From: Platynereis dumerilii
Taxonomy: Eukaryota; Annelida; Polychaeta; Phyllodocida; Nereididae
Assembly (NCBI GenBank): GCA_026936325.1
Contig: JAPTHN010000010.1
Location: forward strand, 49,016,650 to 49,080,649
Direction of reading: 5' to 3'
DNA: 64,000 nucleotides
A program made the translations under genes and the position numbers. The notes beneath the pieces were generated by a model that saw only the letters and a list, made by a program, of their open reading frames with translations, was not told the DNA's origin and did no database searches. Positions 43,901 to 56,284 of the stretch are shown in pieces. Position 1 is the stretch's first letter, and every line of letters begins with the position of its first letter.

Positions 43901-44896
43901 TACGAGGGGCGTTCAGAAAGTTCACGGCTTTTTTTTTTTATGGACACTTCTATTCAATGTAGAACTATACAGGACAAAATTCAGCAGTTTTGGAAGGGAT
44001 TCACAAAAATTTGCACAATTTTGACATTTTAAAGTTATTCTGTGGTTGCCATGGAAACAGAAGGTGCAACTAGGTGGGGCAGGCAATAATGAGATCAAGA
44101 AAGCCAATGAAATGTGGCTGTGAGAGATTTTGCTCTATCACTTGTATTAGTGAGATTGACAATAATTGACTCAAGAAATATAATATTAGCTTTTAAAAAT
44201 ACTCCCAGGCTCACCAAAAGCTTTAATTCATACACCTGACCCATTGAAGAAAATGTTCCTTGAAGCCCTCCTGACAAAGTTTTGTGAAAGCATTTCAGTC
44301 ATCCAAAGCCTTTTCTCCTCCGGTGCCTGAAACTATAGCCCCCAGTGACTAAAGTAAGGGAAAACCAGGACTTACGTAAAGCTATAAGTCACAGGAATAA
44401 CTTGGATGGATAATGCTGTCCCTTTAGGTCTCTTGTTCATACCAGTGAATCTATGCTTTCTCATAAGTCTTGATGTTGTTAAGGACCCACACCCTGCCAC
44501 CTGAATCTCTCTTGCTAAATCTTGCTTACAGGAGTGCTTTCAATATGGGTTCTGTGTAAGAACACAAACATTTGTTGTGTTTAAAGGTATATTCAGAAGC
44601 TAAAATCATATTTCTTGTGGTAAATTTTGTCAATCTCACTAATACTACAAGTGAGAGAGGGATGTCTTTCCCAGCCACAACTCATTGGCTGTTTTTGCCT
44701 CACCACTACCTGCACCACTTAGCCAAACTTCAATTTCCATGGCAACCACAGAATGATTTAAAAATGTCCAAATTGTGAAATATTTTGGAAATCCATTCCA
44801 AAATTGCTGAATTTTGTCCTGCGAAAAAATCATAGCTCTATATTTAAACTAAGTGTCCATAAAAAAAAGCTGTTAACTTTCCGAACGCCCCTCGTA
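43901..44896. mobile_element. Foldback mariner-like MITE with ~250-300 bp arms
   Basis: The ends tacgaggggcgttcagaaag and cgaacgcccctcgta are the style of mariner TIRs with TA target. The arms stay inverted far inward: tctgtggttgccatggaaac at 44040 against ttccatggcaaccacagaat at 44735, and tagtgagattgacaa against ttgtcaatctcacta. The central ~400 bp is unpaired. 996 bp, no transposase. Confidence 0.88.
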
Positions 44897-44899
44897 TTA

Positions 44900-45850
44900 A
44901 GCCTTTTCTGACTTTTTTTGGCCTGGTTATCATGATTGTTGCAGACCTTGCGTTTTCACGGGTGCCCCTATTTTAATAAAAATTTAGCCTTGTCCAAAAA
45001 AAATTAATTTGTGAAAGGTCATCGATTTCAATCAATCAGCACTCAAGTGATTTCTTGAGTCACAAAAATAATCGAAAATTGACTCTATACATGGATGCAA
45101 AAGGTGCCACCACTTTGCATGGTGAATTTGGCTTTCAGCTGTAGAGCTAAGGTTGCATAAAAAAGTCACTTTTTGACAATTTTAAAACAGTGTCACTCAC
45201 TTGTTCCTTAACAAATTAATAGTAGGCCCTGTCTACAAGTGGACTGCTCTTGCATTGCCACAGATCAGAACATAATATTATGCTGTCTTGTGTTGCCACC
45301 TAGTGACTAGTGTGCTATTCCGCGAGCTCCTGCGAGCGTCCACAAACTTTCAACCATAGGAACACACACAATTTTGTCTGGAAGACACCGGGGCTGTTTC
45401 TTAGTGTGTTGATGGCCTTGTCTACTTCCTTAGAGAATGTGATTGCAGAGTCTGACTCTGGTATACATCGATGTTGAATAGAAATTTTGTGAATGTGCAA
45501 TGAAATTGGAACTATTTCTTGGGACAGCAATGCTGTATCATAGGAAATCAACTTTTGTGCCAGGTGGCAGCAGCATCCAGTTCTCAGTTTCACCAGACTG
45601 TAGTAGGCCTAGTAGCCTCATTTGCCTAATCCATAGCTGGCAGAATGAAAAGTTATTAACAAGCTAGTAATAATTCTATTTAATCTTGTTTAATGAAGCT
45701 GGCTGTTCCAAAACATAGTTCGAGTCTCTCTGGGCCAAATTTCCATAGGCTTCAAACATGATTTAAATCCATCAAATGACACAGAAAAATTCACAGTGAG
45801 TCCTCTAAATTAGTTTTGTAGAATTCTGTTGGGTTAAAATTTCAGCACAA
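44900..45850. other. Unassigned sequence
   Basis: AT-rich, no gene or paired ends identified. Confidence 0.45.
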
Positions 45851-45879
45851 AGCTTGAGAAATAAATCTATAAAGAAAAT

Positions 45880-46035
45880 GGTATCACTTATGGCCTACAG
45901 ATTTTTTCAAACCAAGGAGCCCGCATGTGGAATGCGTTACCCAACAAGTTTAAAAATATTGAACAATTAACTGTCTACAAGAATGGACTAAAGAAAATAG
46001 ATGTAGAGACCTTGAGGTCACAATTATAATAAATA
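45880..46035 (+). mobile_element. LINE 3' fragment (CR1/L2-like C terminus)
   Basis: Encodes QGARMWNALPNKFKNIEQL and YKNGLKK, the C-terminal WNxLP ... FKxxLK signature seen in CR1/L2 elements, followed by (ataat)-type tail sequence. Severely 5'-truncated. Confidence 0.65.
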
Positions 46036-46479
46036 ATATTATAAGGGTTTTTATGAAAAATGGATGTTATTGTAACACAGAGAAAAATTGACAATTCAAT
46101 GCAAAAATAGGCACACAAAAAATCGAAATTTCACTAACATTGTAGATCTGTATTGATCATTGGGGGAAGGTGGAAGTACACTGCTCACACTTAAAAACGC
46201 ACACCTTTCAATACAGCTTGAAAATTAACTTCTTATTGAGATATGGTCATGAAGTTTCACAGTAATGTGGCTGTATATTAGGGGCAACACCGGTTCGATA
46301 AATACTGGCCATACCAGTACAGTCTGATCGGTTCCCGAACCGGTTTTCAAAGCAGCACTTTCGGTTTGGTGAAATAATGCAATATCCAGCTAAAAAAGTC
46401 GTTTTATTGACGAGTTTTAACTGAAAATATCCACAAAATCATGAACTGAACTCGAGGTGGTCGTCATGTTGACGTCCTC

Positions 46480-47130
46480 TCTACTGCGACAAAGGAGTGC
46501 GACAAGGAGCGGTACTGTCCGCCACATTTTACAAGCTCTATATAAACGACTTGTTAAGAAATCTACAGGACAGCCAGGTTGGAATGAGCATTGGAACTAT
46601 ATATGCCAGTACAGTACACCAACATGTGCAGACGACCAACTGCTACTATCAGACAGTATGGAGGAGATGCTAGCAATGATAAACTCCTGTCATCAGTATT
46701 CTAAGGACCACAGCTATGTTCTGCACCCTGTTAAAAGCACAATCACTCCCTTTCTCAACATCCCTAGTGACAAAAGAGACAACATCTGGAAAATGGGAGA
46801 AGACCCCTTGCAGGCTGCAACTTCCTTCACGCACCTGGGCCTAATATGGAGCGAAGGAAAAATGAGCCCCAACATCGAAGACAGAATCAAAACAGCAAGG
46901 AAAACGGTGTATGCACTTATGGGTGCAGGGCTACATGGAGTGAATGGCCTAAGCCCTGCTGTCTCCACACACATCATCAAAATATATGTGCTACGAAGAC
47001 TCCTCTATGAACTGGAGGCCTGTGTAACCACCAAGAAGCAGAAGGAAGAGCCGAGCCAGTTCCATAGAAACCTGCTAAGAAGTATCCAGGGACTTCCAAA
47101 AAATACTGCCTGTGAAGCTATTTACCTGAT
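46480..47130 (+). pseudogene. LINE-B reverse transcriptase, partial
   Basis: It begins within the palm (TKGVRQGAVLSATFYKLYIN), shifts frame, then continues through ADDQLLLSDSMEEMLAMIN, HPVKSTITPF, FTHLGLIWSEGKMSPN and YVLRRLLYELEACV. Everything 5' of the GVRQG motif is missing. The frame ends where the inserted element starts. The second Asp of the ADD motif is kept but the preceding Tyr reads Cys. Confidence 0.78.
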
Positions 47131-48197
47131 TAGTCAGGCGGCATTTGTTAAAATTGCAAGGCTACTTTAGACAAGCTGCCAACTCTAGTTTTTCACTTGA
47201 ACTTTGTGGTTCACACTATAATAAAGGTAATCCAACTTGTTGTCAACATCACACATTGATTTTTAATTATTTTGTAATCAAATCAAATTACGGTAATTAA
47301 TTAGCATAAAATCGCAATTTGATACAGCTTTGTAGTCAATATGTGCATCATAATGCATGTAATATCATTAATTTTTCTTGATGAATGATCTTATCATTAA
47401 GGTGCCAGTCTGGTGGATAACTATAGATATCATAATTATTATAATATAGGTGAATTTTTTACAATAATGACCAATTTGGTGTCATAAATTACAAATTTGT
47501 TTTGAGTGTCGAGGTTAATCAAAACCACAAGCACTGGCATTTCTCTGGTACTTCTACAGACTATGAAATATCAAATAGTTACAAGAATTGATAATTTGGA
47601 TCATCAGTGATTTATGCACATATATCTTAATTTGCTTCCATGCTCAATTGCTCATGACCAATACCCAGGGAAGAGTTGCCGGGATTCCAATCTCAGTGTC
47701 ACAATTGGATAGCTTCATGTTTGACTTCAAATTGTTCTTATGAGAAGACCCATCTCATCCAAAGTTCTTCATTTTCATCTTTTGAGAAGGGGTAGTAAAT
47801 AGTGATGGCAAAATGAATTCCCTTAAGCATATAAAAACAATACTAATTGTATCTTATCATTCTTAGGTGCAACAAAAAAGTTAGGTACCCGTGTCTCCTA
47901 CCACCAAACTTCATCTGATGATTGAAAATCTTCTGTGATTAGTTGTCATGATCTTCAGACTGGTAGCCCAAAGATTTAAATGAAGAAAGGAAAGTTTATT
48001 TTGTGCTTCTGAACTCTTGAACTGGTGAAGTTACTCAGATCTTGCTTAGCACCACCTTCCAAAGATATTTGGAATAGCATTAAGCAAGCTTTTCGCTGAT
48101 TGTATTTGCTTTTTTAGTATTTTCTTTTTAGAAATTACTGGTGATCTCAGAATTTGCAGTGGTCAAAATTCCGTCCCATTGGAAAACATGGACACTG

Positions 48198-49174
48198 CAC
48201 TGTAAAATCGGAGGCACTGATTCAGCTCAATTGATTGAGTGAGATGGTTGCACAAGTTGATTGAGCTAACATAGATTAATGTTTTAAGCTGAGATAATTC
48301 AAAATACCGAGCTGAGATAGCTCAAAATACTAAGCTATGTTGACTAAGGTATTCAAGCTGAGAAAACTCTAAACAATGAGCTGTGTTGACTTACAGCTCA
48401 AAATATTGAGTTTTGTTGACTTATTGATCCAAGCTGACACAACTCAACATTTTGAGCTGTGTTGACTTATTTTTAGTTGTTTTTGATTTATATTTGTATG
48501 ACCTGTCTTATAAAGTTATTTATGAATATGGGCTGTAATCCCAAAATATTGTTTGATCTCTCAAGGGGATCCACCTGATCCAGTATGCTTCATTTTAGCA
48601 CACCATGGACAGGCCCAAGATGCATTCAACAAAGACCATTGCATCACAAGGAGATTTATAAATTAATTTCTTGTGAATAAATCCCAATGGCCTGTGGCTC
48701 ATCTCAGTTGGTATACAGTGCTAGAAGCCTATATTTGAACACACTCTGATTTGGAAATGTTGGTTGACGTGTGAAAGCATGCATCTAATTACTCCCACAA
48801 ATTAATTTAAGAGAGATAAAAATAAAAAGGTAACCAGCTAAAGTGGTGTGCTACTCATTTTTTCTCTGGGATAGTGTAATATAAATGTTCTTTTTTCTTG
48901 TAAGTAAATAATTATTTAAAACAAAATGCAGTCTTATGAGAAGTGCTTGTTATAGATGGCGCTATATGTGGCATGACTGAGATGTCAAGCTATCTGCTAC
49001 AACTGAAGCTTTCATATTTTCACAGCTTAATTTTATGATTCGTTTGTATAACTTACAGCATTGAGCTATCATACCTTGACAACTTATAGGATTGAGCTAT
49101 CATGGCTTGAAAATTATTAACATTCTCAGACAGCTCAAGTTATTGCTTCAACACAGTTTTCAAAATTTACAGTG
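48198..49174 (+). mobile_element. CACTG-ended MITE, copy 1 (977 bp)
   Basis: Ends cactgtaaaatcgg and caaaatttacagtg, flanked by TG on both sides. CACTG termini with a 2-bp duplication fit the CACTA/EnSpm (CMC) group. The body is rich in agctcaa/ttgagct words. Almost identical to 60531-61507 and the same length. Confidence 0.88.
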
Positions 49175-49615
49175 TGTGAATGAGTATCCTCAATAGGAGC
49201 ATTTTGAAGAGAATAGGTCGATTGTCCTCAGAAATGGAAGTTTTATGTCATGTTAGTGTGATTAACTTATTTTCTAAGAGTTCAACCAGCTTTTCTCTAC
49301 CATCAAAGACAAGTTTAGCTAACAGTAACATTACCTCCAAAGTCTGATGTCTGCTGCTGAAAACTGTCTCGAACGCATTGTACATTGCTTGCATGTAACA
49401 ACTACAAAGCATGGATCCTCAAGCCTGGAAAAGTTTGGATGACAGCAACAATGATATTTTGTCATTTCATAAAATAACATTTCATTTACAGCCAGATCTG
49501 AATCAATAGCACAAGATGATGAATATGGCTATCTTTGACTCGCAGTCAGTGGTAATGCCCTTGAAAAGTATATTTCTCCATTTCACTCTGCCTTTCCAGG
49601 GTTGTACAAGAAATA

Positions 49616-49722
49616 AAAAGATAATTCTTGAGTTGAACCATGACAGGCATGTTCACTTCATCATGAGTGATGGAATGGAAGGAAGGAGCAAGATGACCCT
49701 GAATGTCACCAAAATTCTCTAA
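49616..49722 (+). pseudogene. Exon-like coding remnant in the 4.9-kb element
   Basis: A pyrimidine tract with ttccag precedes a frame reading GCTRNKKIILELNHDRHVHF and MSDGMEGRSKMTLNV before a stop. Composition looks protein-like, but I recognise no family and find no partner exon. It may be a captured or transposase-derived exon, or chance. Confidence 0.2.
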
Positions 49723-51277
49723 ATCCTCACTAAGTAGAATAATCCCTCAAACAAGACCTATGTTATACATTTAATGCAATGACCTAAGTTGCTGTAACAA
49801 GTCACAAGTGCTGTGTGATATTGGGAATGGTTGGCACTTGGCAAATATTGCAAACATTTATTTCTATGAGAATGGTCAAATTCTCTGAACTTTGAAAATT
49901 CACAAAGCACGTGAATGGCCGACAGGAAACCACCAGGTGAGAGAGACAATTCCCTTCCAGGTAAGCTGTTGTGGCTAACTGTCAACCAGAGTTTGCCTGA
50001 TTATATATGGCCTAAAAGACCAGGAACCTCATCTTCTACCACAGAACCAAAGGTGGAACCTAACCCCCTGCACAGGACTATCCTTTTATTTGAAAGACAT
50101 ATCTGATTATAAATTTATAATGTATCAGGAACCTCATCTTCCACCACAGCTTCTGGTCAAGACATGGGTATCAGTTGAATGAATGCTACTATAAGCTAGT
50201 TGTTGTACTCCTGTCTGATCAGTAGGCCATATCTAAAATGAAAGATGAACACAACAATTCGGAAGAGGGTGACCAACTGGTCATCTTAAAAGTATTTGAT
50301 GTCATGCATAAGTATCCAGATACAACTCTTTGTGTGTTCTCAGTGGATACTGCCTTCAATCTCTTGATAGCTTTTCATGTATAACACATATTCCTATAAT
50401 TAGACAACATTGGTTAGGAGTAAATTTGGGTGATTATGCATACAAGACACCTATAGATACCTGAATTGGTAAGGAGAAAACAGAGCTGATGATATGATAG
50501 TGTTTTTTAAATAAATAATTTAAAAATACTGGCTCATTTTATTAAAAGGCATTCTGCAAGCAGATGACACACAACATCTATGATCCATAATTTGGAGTCA
50601 CAAGCAATGAGACAGAAATTTGACAGTTGAGATGGGAACCACTTTCCAAAAAGGAAAGGAGGGAAAACAACTGCCCCTGGTATACAGTGCACTGATTCCC
50701 CATACGTGTACATTTTCAGCATACTAGAATACATGTCCGCGACAGGCCACATCTTCTACCATCTGCTGATTACTACTGGTTTGCTAGTTTACAAGTTCTT
50801 AAAAGAATCTTTTACTGCCACCCACCCACATCACCGTGACATCAGAGCATCTTGTCTGGTGCCCCAGACAGCCACAAGACTTGCTTTTACAGCCCAGGAT
50901 CATCTTTAAGCAAAAAAAAAGAAGCTTAGAATGGAGGTACATCCCCGTACGCCAACATATATATATGTTATTGGAAGAATCCCCAGGACAGACCATCACA
51001 TGCAACCTTTAGTCCTGATATATGCATCCAAACAAGAGATTTGTTTCTTTTTATTGTCACATTAATCAAAGGCGATGTCTAAGGTTTATTTATGACCTTT
51101 AAAGTTTTTAAATAGTTTTCAACTGATATCTAAAAAAGAAGTTATTTACCTAGGGGGCCAGAGGGTTCAACCAGACACGAGCTTCTTTAAAAGGTTGTGT
51201 AATATGGATGGATTAATTAATTAATTAGACCCTCTGACAGGGACAACTGCCTTTCCAAACAGGTGCTCTGTCCATGT

Positions 51278-51696
51278 TACACTCGTTCTTTATTAACTTG
51301 GTCTCTATTTCTATGATCTGTTCATGTGATACATCAAATTAGGGGTAAAACCCCACATCAGTCACCAGTTTGACCACCTTGACACAAACATTTTGAACAC
51401 AATTGTTTTATTTTAAACAGTGTAAAGTTTATAGATACAGCAACCGGTTGCCACTCACTGGTAAACAGAGGAAGCTGTTATTGAGTGAATCCAGATTCAT
51501 AATGTCAGATGTCGAAACTATGACAAGCTTTGTTATTTTTCATATTATCATGATTCTTCAACAGAGGGGTCATAAATCACCTCCAATCCCCCTGAAACCA
51601 TCATTTTTGGATTCCTTGACCTGAAATACCCCTAATTTGATGTATCACTAGAACAAATAAGAGAAATAGTGACCGAGTTAACAAAGAACTAGTGTA
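51278..51696. mobile_element. TA-flanked MITE with ~68-bp inverted ends
   Basis: The left arm tacactcgttctttattaac ... gtgatacatcaaattagggg is inverted at 51625-51696 (cccctaatttgatgtatcac ... aagaactagtgta). TA at both ends. 419 bp. It is nested in the 4.9-kb element. Confidence 0.85.
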
Positions 51697-52038
51697 TGGC
51701 GGCCATCTTGGACGCCATCTTGAATAACATGGATTGAGCGGCCAATTTGAAAGGTTGTGGACCTGAAGGATGTTCCTGAGGGTCTAAGCATCCAATCCAT
51801 ATGCTACAACCTTTCACAGCAGTTAAAGTGTGGTCGTCCAAAAAATTGGCATCCGGCCCCCGAGGTATTTTTTAGCGTTTTTGATGCGAAACTTCATAAC
51901 ATGAAAAAATAATTAATAAAGCCAATGTAGACATGACAACAAGCTTAGATTTATTCCTTGGGATGTTAATGAAGATATAGCAGTGAGAAATCAAAGTTGG
52001 CAGGCACTCCAAAGTAGATTACATATGCCGCCTGACTA

Positions 52039-52803
52039 GATGCTAGGTGAACTACCACTTGAGGCAGATATGGATATCAGAACGCTCACCCTGTATGGGG
52101 CAATCTGCAGGGCAGAGGATAACAGGACCCTGAGAAACCTGGCATCAAGACAGCTCAGCACAGACAACAAACATAACTGGTTCCAAAGCATTATTAGCCT
52201 GGCTCATAAATACAACATCAATATCAACTACACAATAGAAGCACCCTGGAGAAAGAACATATGGAAGGACTACATAACAGATGTAGTAAAAACATTCTGG
52301 CAGAGGTATCTGTTTGACTCAGCAGCACAAAAAAGCTCAATGAAGTGGATGGACCTGACTAACGCCATAAAATTAAAGCCACACCAAATATGGATAGCAT
52401 GCAGAAGGAGTCCAAGAATGGTGCCAGCCGCAGTTACCAGGGCAAGACTACTCACAGGAACCTACATGGTACCGACCAGGAAACAGAAAATTGGCAAAGA
52501 AGAGACCGCGACACTATGTCCGTTGTGCCGTCTGGAGCCGGAGGATGTCGAGCACTTTGTCACGAACTACCCAGCATCCGACCACATCAGGAAAAGAAAA
52601 TTTCAGCTGCTAAGAACTACGGAACACAGAAATGCATTCCACAGGAGTAACCTTAGAGAGCTGCTCAATGGCCCATGTACAGAGGGAGAAGAAAGCGATA
52701 TAGCCAATGCCATTAACTCCGATCTATGCCACAGACTCCACACTAACAGAAATGCAATTTTAAACCACAGATTAACCCACCCCATCACACGGGGGTACTC
52801 CTG
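52039..52803 (+). pseudogene. LINE-B C-terminal region with CCHC-type motif
   Basis: An open frame of about 254 codons in phase with the LINE-B RT across the GAT site: MLGELPLEADMDIRTLTLYG, HNWFQSIISLAHKYNIN, then TRARLLTGTY and CPLCRLEPEDVEHFV near 52517, a CxxC ... H zinc-knuckle-like motif. The expected final Cys is replaced (NYPASD). It ends RGYS-stop at 52801. Confidence 0.78.
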
Positions 52804-53359
52804 AGCTCAAAGGAGGAAACTGCAACAACAAGACAAGACAAGTCAGAAAACAATTTTGCATTAAGTCCATCAGAACTAAATTTTTGGAGTTCATGGATAG
52901 TGAAAGTGGTTCCATTGACCCCTTTTAATCATTTTTATTGTGCTTTACTGGTTTTGGGTTGGATTTTGCCCAAGTTGGTGTTTTTCACATTTTGTTTGTC
53001 ACATTCTCTTCCAAAATGTTTTGTCACAAGCTTGGACAATTATGCCAAAGCGACAAATTTTGTAATGCAATTGTTGGACTTCTTTGTTGACAATTTTAAA
53101 TCACTAAAATGTGGATGGGGTGCGTATCCTTTGCATTACAGCCTCATTTGATTTTGCTGAACCCAAATTTGAAACAACCATACACAATTATGTCTGGCTC
53201 TACGAAAAAACAACAGATTTTCTTCAAACCTTCAAGATCTTTGGTCAGTCAGTAAATAATCAGACTTGGAAGGTTACAAAGAATTCTCTTGAGTAGTTTG
53301 CAAGAACTGTCAATTTTACTTAAGAGGTGTGCGTTTTTAAGAGTGAGCAGTTTACAATA

Positions 53360-54060
53360 CATTGTTGTGACCGGACAGAAATTTAAACCCAGTTCTGTGA
53401 CACTTGAACGTTTTTGATTTGTGGTGTGAATTCTTTGAATTCAGTCATGCAGGGATGTTTTTGACGTGTTTTATGCAGGTGATGTATGGAGTAGGATGTC
53501 TTATGCTAAGACAAAAAAAGTGACCTGGGGGTGCAAGTAGCCTCGATGTGGGATTGCCAGGTTGCTTGTGTCTTCACAAAGAGAGGGAGATATAAAGATG
53601 CAACTATGTTAGGTTACACCCAGAAATATTGGTTATGGTTGGCCTGGTTCAAGCTTCTCTTTCATGGGAAGGGCCTGCCTTCATATTTTCTGAATTTTTA
53701 AAAAATTACTTTAGGTTCTATTTTTAGACTAATGGATGTATTTTGTATGATTTACTGCTTTTTTCTCACCACCACCAGCGCCAGTCTGCCAGATTTCTTT
53801 TTTTCTCATAAATTTACATATGTGTAGCTTACTTCTTCAAAAAAAAAAGTTTCATTTTCTTCCTAGTTGATGTTGATGTCTTGTTTTTCAGCATGCCATG
53901 CTTGGTTTCATGGCTTTGCCTGATGGCCGTTGGACTTGCAAGTCACTCAAAAAATTAGGCAGGACATAATTGATCTTTAGCTTCTCGGATCTTCTCGAGG
54001 CATTTCTTCTGGTGAAATCTCAGAATTTTATAACTTCAATTTGATAAAAATTGTAGGTAA
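53360..54060. other. Unassigned sequence
   Basis: No gene or element recognised. Confidence 0.45.
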
Positions 54061-54063
54061 GCT

Positions 54064-54236
54064 TACAGATGATTTCATATTTGTTGACACAGAGACCAAA
54101 TTTATATTTTTATTGGACATGCTGTTCTATTGGGAAAAATGTCATAAGTTTTTCATGTCACTTTTCCCTATAGAACAAATGTCCTAAAAAACATTCATAT
54201 TCAGTCTCAGTGTCCACAATTATGAAATTATCTGTA
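54064..54236. mobile_element. MITE of the TACAGATNATTTCATATTTGT family, copy 1
   Basis: Ends tacagatgatttcatatttg and caattatgaaattatctgta, TA-flanked. The centre is also self-complementary around gtcataagttt and tagaacaaatg. 173 bp. Confidence 0.75.
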
Positions 54237-54239
54237 ACG

Positions 54240-55190
54240 TTTTTTTTTTCACAGGCAGAAAATTTGCTGGGTCGGTCAATCTGAGAAACTAAAAATTAAA
54301 TATGTCGGGCCTTGTGCGATGTCATCATTTTTTTTGTTATTTTAATGGCCGCGTTCTTTTCAGTCAACTGAAAGTGAAAATCATTAAAAGGTAGATCCCC
54401 CAGGAAGACGTAATCATGCAAGCGTAACCATGCATGGAACGCTGCATTAAGACTGAACTACGCTTCCACCTGCGAAATGAGTGTTGCAAAAGGAGAGTTG
54501 AGTTTTTGGAAGTAAATTGGAAGAATATGCAAAAGTTGTTTTTAAAAATCTCCTATTAGGCTGATAATGTTATTATCATCTTCTCTCATCATCTCCACTG
54601 TTGGGGTTAACATTAATATTAACATTTACATTTTTTAAACTTTACAGTCCCCTGAGCAACTATAGGCCTACACAACTTTTAATCAAGGAGAGTTCATAAA
54701 TTCAATTTCATTATTATCAAGCCAACAAGTATATATTCTTCAGTTTTTCTTCTTTGCCTGAGAGCATTATGTTATTCTGAAGTTGTTTGATGATCATCCC
54801 TAAGTTTGACAATTCACAGTCAAAGATCAGTAAAGTTCTGAAGTAATCAATAACGTGAACAGACTTAAAATAACTGTTTATGACTGTATAATAAGCCTCT
54901 GTGTGTTGTTCCGTACCACAATTTTGAGCGATCTTTAACTGCCAAGCACAAGGATGATCCGAAACTACTGATTGACCAGCCTTAGCAATAATAGCATGAC
55001 ATGTAAGCTCTCAGTCAATGAAGCAAATTTGATGGATGCATTAGAAGTTCAGTGATGGACGGTGAGGGGTCCTATACATCTCAATGATGGCCAACTCAAC
55101 ATCCATCAACTCTGAGAAAGATTTCTATAATGTTACATCGAAAGCATCTTTTTGTTTATACTTGTGAGCCAGGGAAAACAACAAAACAAA
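54240..55190. other. Unassigned sequence
   Basis: No gene or element recognised. Confidence 0.45.
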
Positions 55191-55199
55191 TACTGAAAT

Positions 55200-55480
55200 A
55201 GAAAATGACATTGATGGTTTACGAGGGAAAATGCTGAGGAAAATTTTAGGCATTACATGGCAGGAAATAATTTCAGATGAAGAACTTTTCAATTGAACAA
55301 ATTTAAATCCTAAGACTACAGTGGTATGGACATTTTATGAGATTACCTGATGAAACGCCAGTAAAGGGAGCACCAGGAGAAGCAAGAAAAAATGTACAAA
55401 ACCCCTGGGGTGGACATAAACAAACATGGCTGACATTAGTGGACCTAGTCACCTAGATCTTGACAAGGTGGGTATAAATG
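55200..55480 (+). mobile_element. LINE 3' fragment (third LINE type)
   Basis: Encodes LRGKMLRKILGITWQEIIS, then in another frame GHFMRLPDETPVKGAPGEAR and GGHKQTWLTLVDLV. This is the C-terminal tail seen in several LINE clades (KMLRxILGxxWxDxI ... WxGHxxRMPDE). Heavily 5'-truncated and frameshifted. Confidence 0.72.
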
Positions 55481-55790
55481 TTGCAGTTGTACATAAATGG
55501 TAATGGTAGAAATAATGAATATTATCATAATGAACAGTTAGCTGAAAATATACATATTTTGAAGGTTGTGGTCTCAGCACCAAAGATCATAAAAGAAGAA
55601 GAAAAACAACTGGAAAAATCAAACAGGTTGCGAGTTCCTGTATCTTTATAGTGACTTCACCGAATCTTGTCTGATTTTCTTTTAAAAAACTGAAATAATT
55701 TATTATTCTTATGGCCATCTGGAACCCATTACCACCTGCAGCCTTCTGACTCCATCAATCCGTAATCCGTCTGTAATTTTTTTCCCGAAT

Positions 55791-55977
55791 TACATTTCAT
55801 ATTTGTAGATGCTGAGAGTGAATGTGTGAATGTGATTTTTTTGCGCTAAGACATGTATTTCATGGGGAAAATGATGTCATAACTTTTTTTATATATCGCC
55901 ACTTCCCCTATCGAATACATGTTCAAGAAAACAATTCACATTCAGTTTCAGTGTCTACAATTACGAAGTCATCTGTA
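55791..55977. mobile_element. MITE of the TACAGATNATTTCATATTTGT family, copy 2
   Basis: The right end caattacgaagtcatctgta is clear; the left end is degenerate (tacatttcatatttgtaga). The body follows copy 1 (tcataacttttt, attcacattcagtttcagtg). 187 bp. Confidence 0.7.
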
Positions 55978-56284
55978 TGATAATAATTTAGTTTATTTGC
56001 CTTCAAAAATGAAGAGATACATAAAACAATGTAGAATATAAAATAATGAATACAATAAAATCATATCATGAAATCAAAAATAAAATCGTTACAGATTATT
56101 TCATATTTGTAGACATTTGAGGTAGAAAATACATCATTTTTCTTGCAATTTTCATTCGTCGAGAGAAGGTATGACACCACTCTCTCCTGGAAGTGAAATA
56201 GCATTTTACATGGGTGACCATGGCATTCTAAGCCATAGATCTCCTAACAGGGACTTACTTTAGAAGTTTCAAGTGAGAGTTTCA

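Larger units (their letters stand above)
47131..52038. mobile_element. 4.9-kb TIR element of uncertain superfamily inside LINE-B
   Basis: The ends tagtcaggcggcatttgt and atatgccgcctgacta are inverted. Looser similarity continues inward for about 65 bp (ctacttt, gccaact, tcact). A 3-bp GAT duplication (47128-47130 and 52039-52041) fits the LINE-B frame on removal of one copy. No transposase was recognised; about 3.5 kb of the interior is unassigned once the nested MITEs are excluded. One plus-strand frame ending at 49722 looks weakly protein-like. Confidence 0.8.
46440..52860 (+). mobile_element. LINE-B: second non-LTR retrotransposon, 5'-truncated and split
   Basis: The RT fragment (46480-47130) and C-terminal region (52039-52803) are collinear and separated by a 4.9-kb TIR element. 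Motifs GVRQGAVLSA, FYKLYINDLL and CADDQLLLS mark the RT palm in two frames. QGLPKNTACEAIYL leads to the split and LGELPLEADMDIRTLTLYGA continues after it. A different clade from LINE-A; I cannot name it. Confidence 0.8.
46177..53354. mobile_element. TA-flanked TIR element hosting LINE-B
   Basis: The left end tacactgctcacacttaaaa, continuing acgcacacct, is inverted at the right end (aggtgtgcgtttttaagagt then gagcagttta). TA at both edges. Its own sequence is about 260 bp on the left and 490 bp on the right; the middle is LINE-B and the elements inside it. No transposase seen. Confidence 0.75.

Noticed and set aside
46457-47170. Host gene candidate of 237 codons
   Set aside because: It is the LINE-B reverse transcriptase fragment plus a few codons of the inserted element.
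49915-50106. Short ATG-started frame beginning MADRKPPGE
   Set aside because: No domain, no partner exons; lies inside the 4.9-kb transposon.
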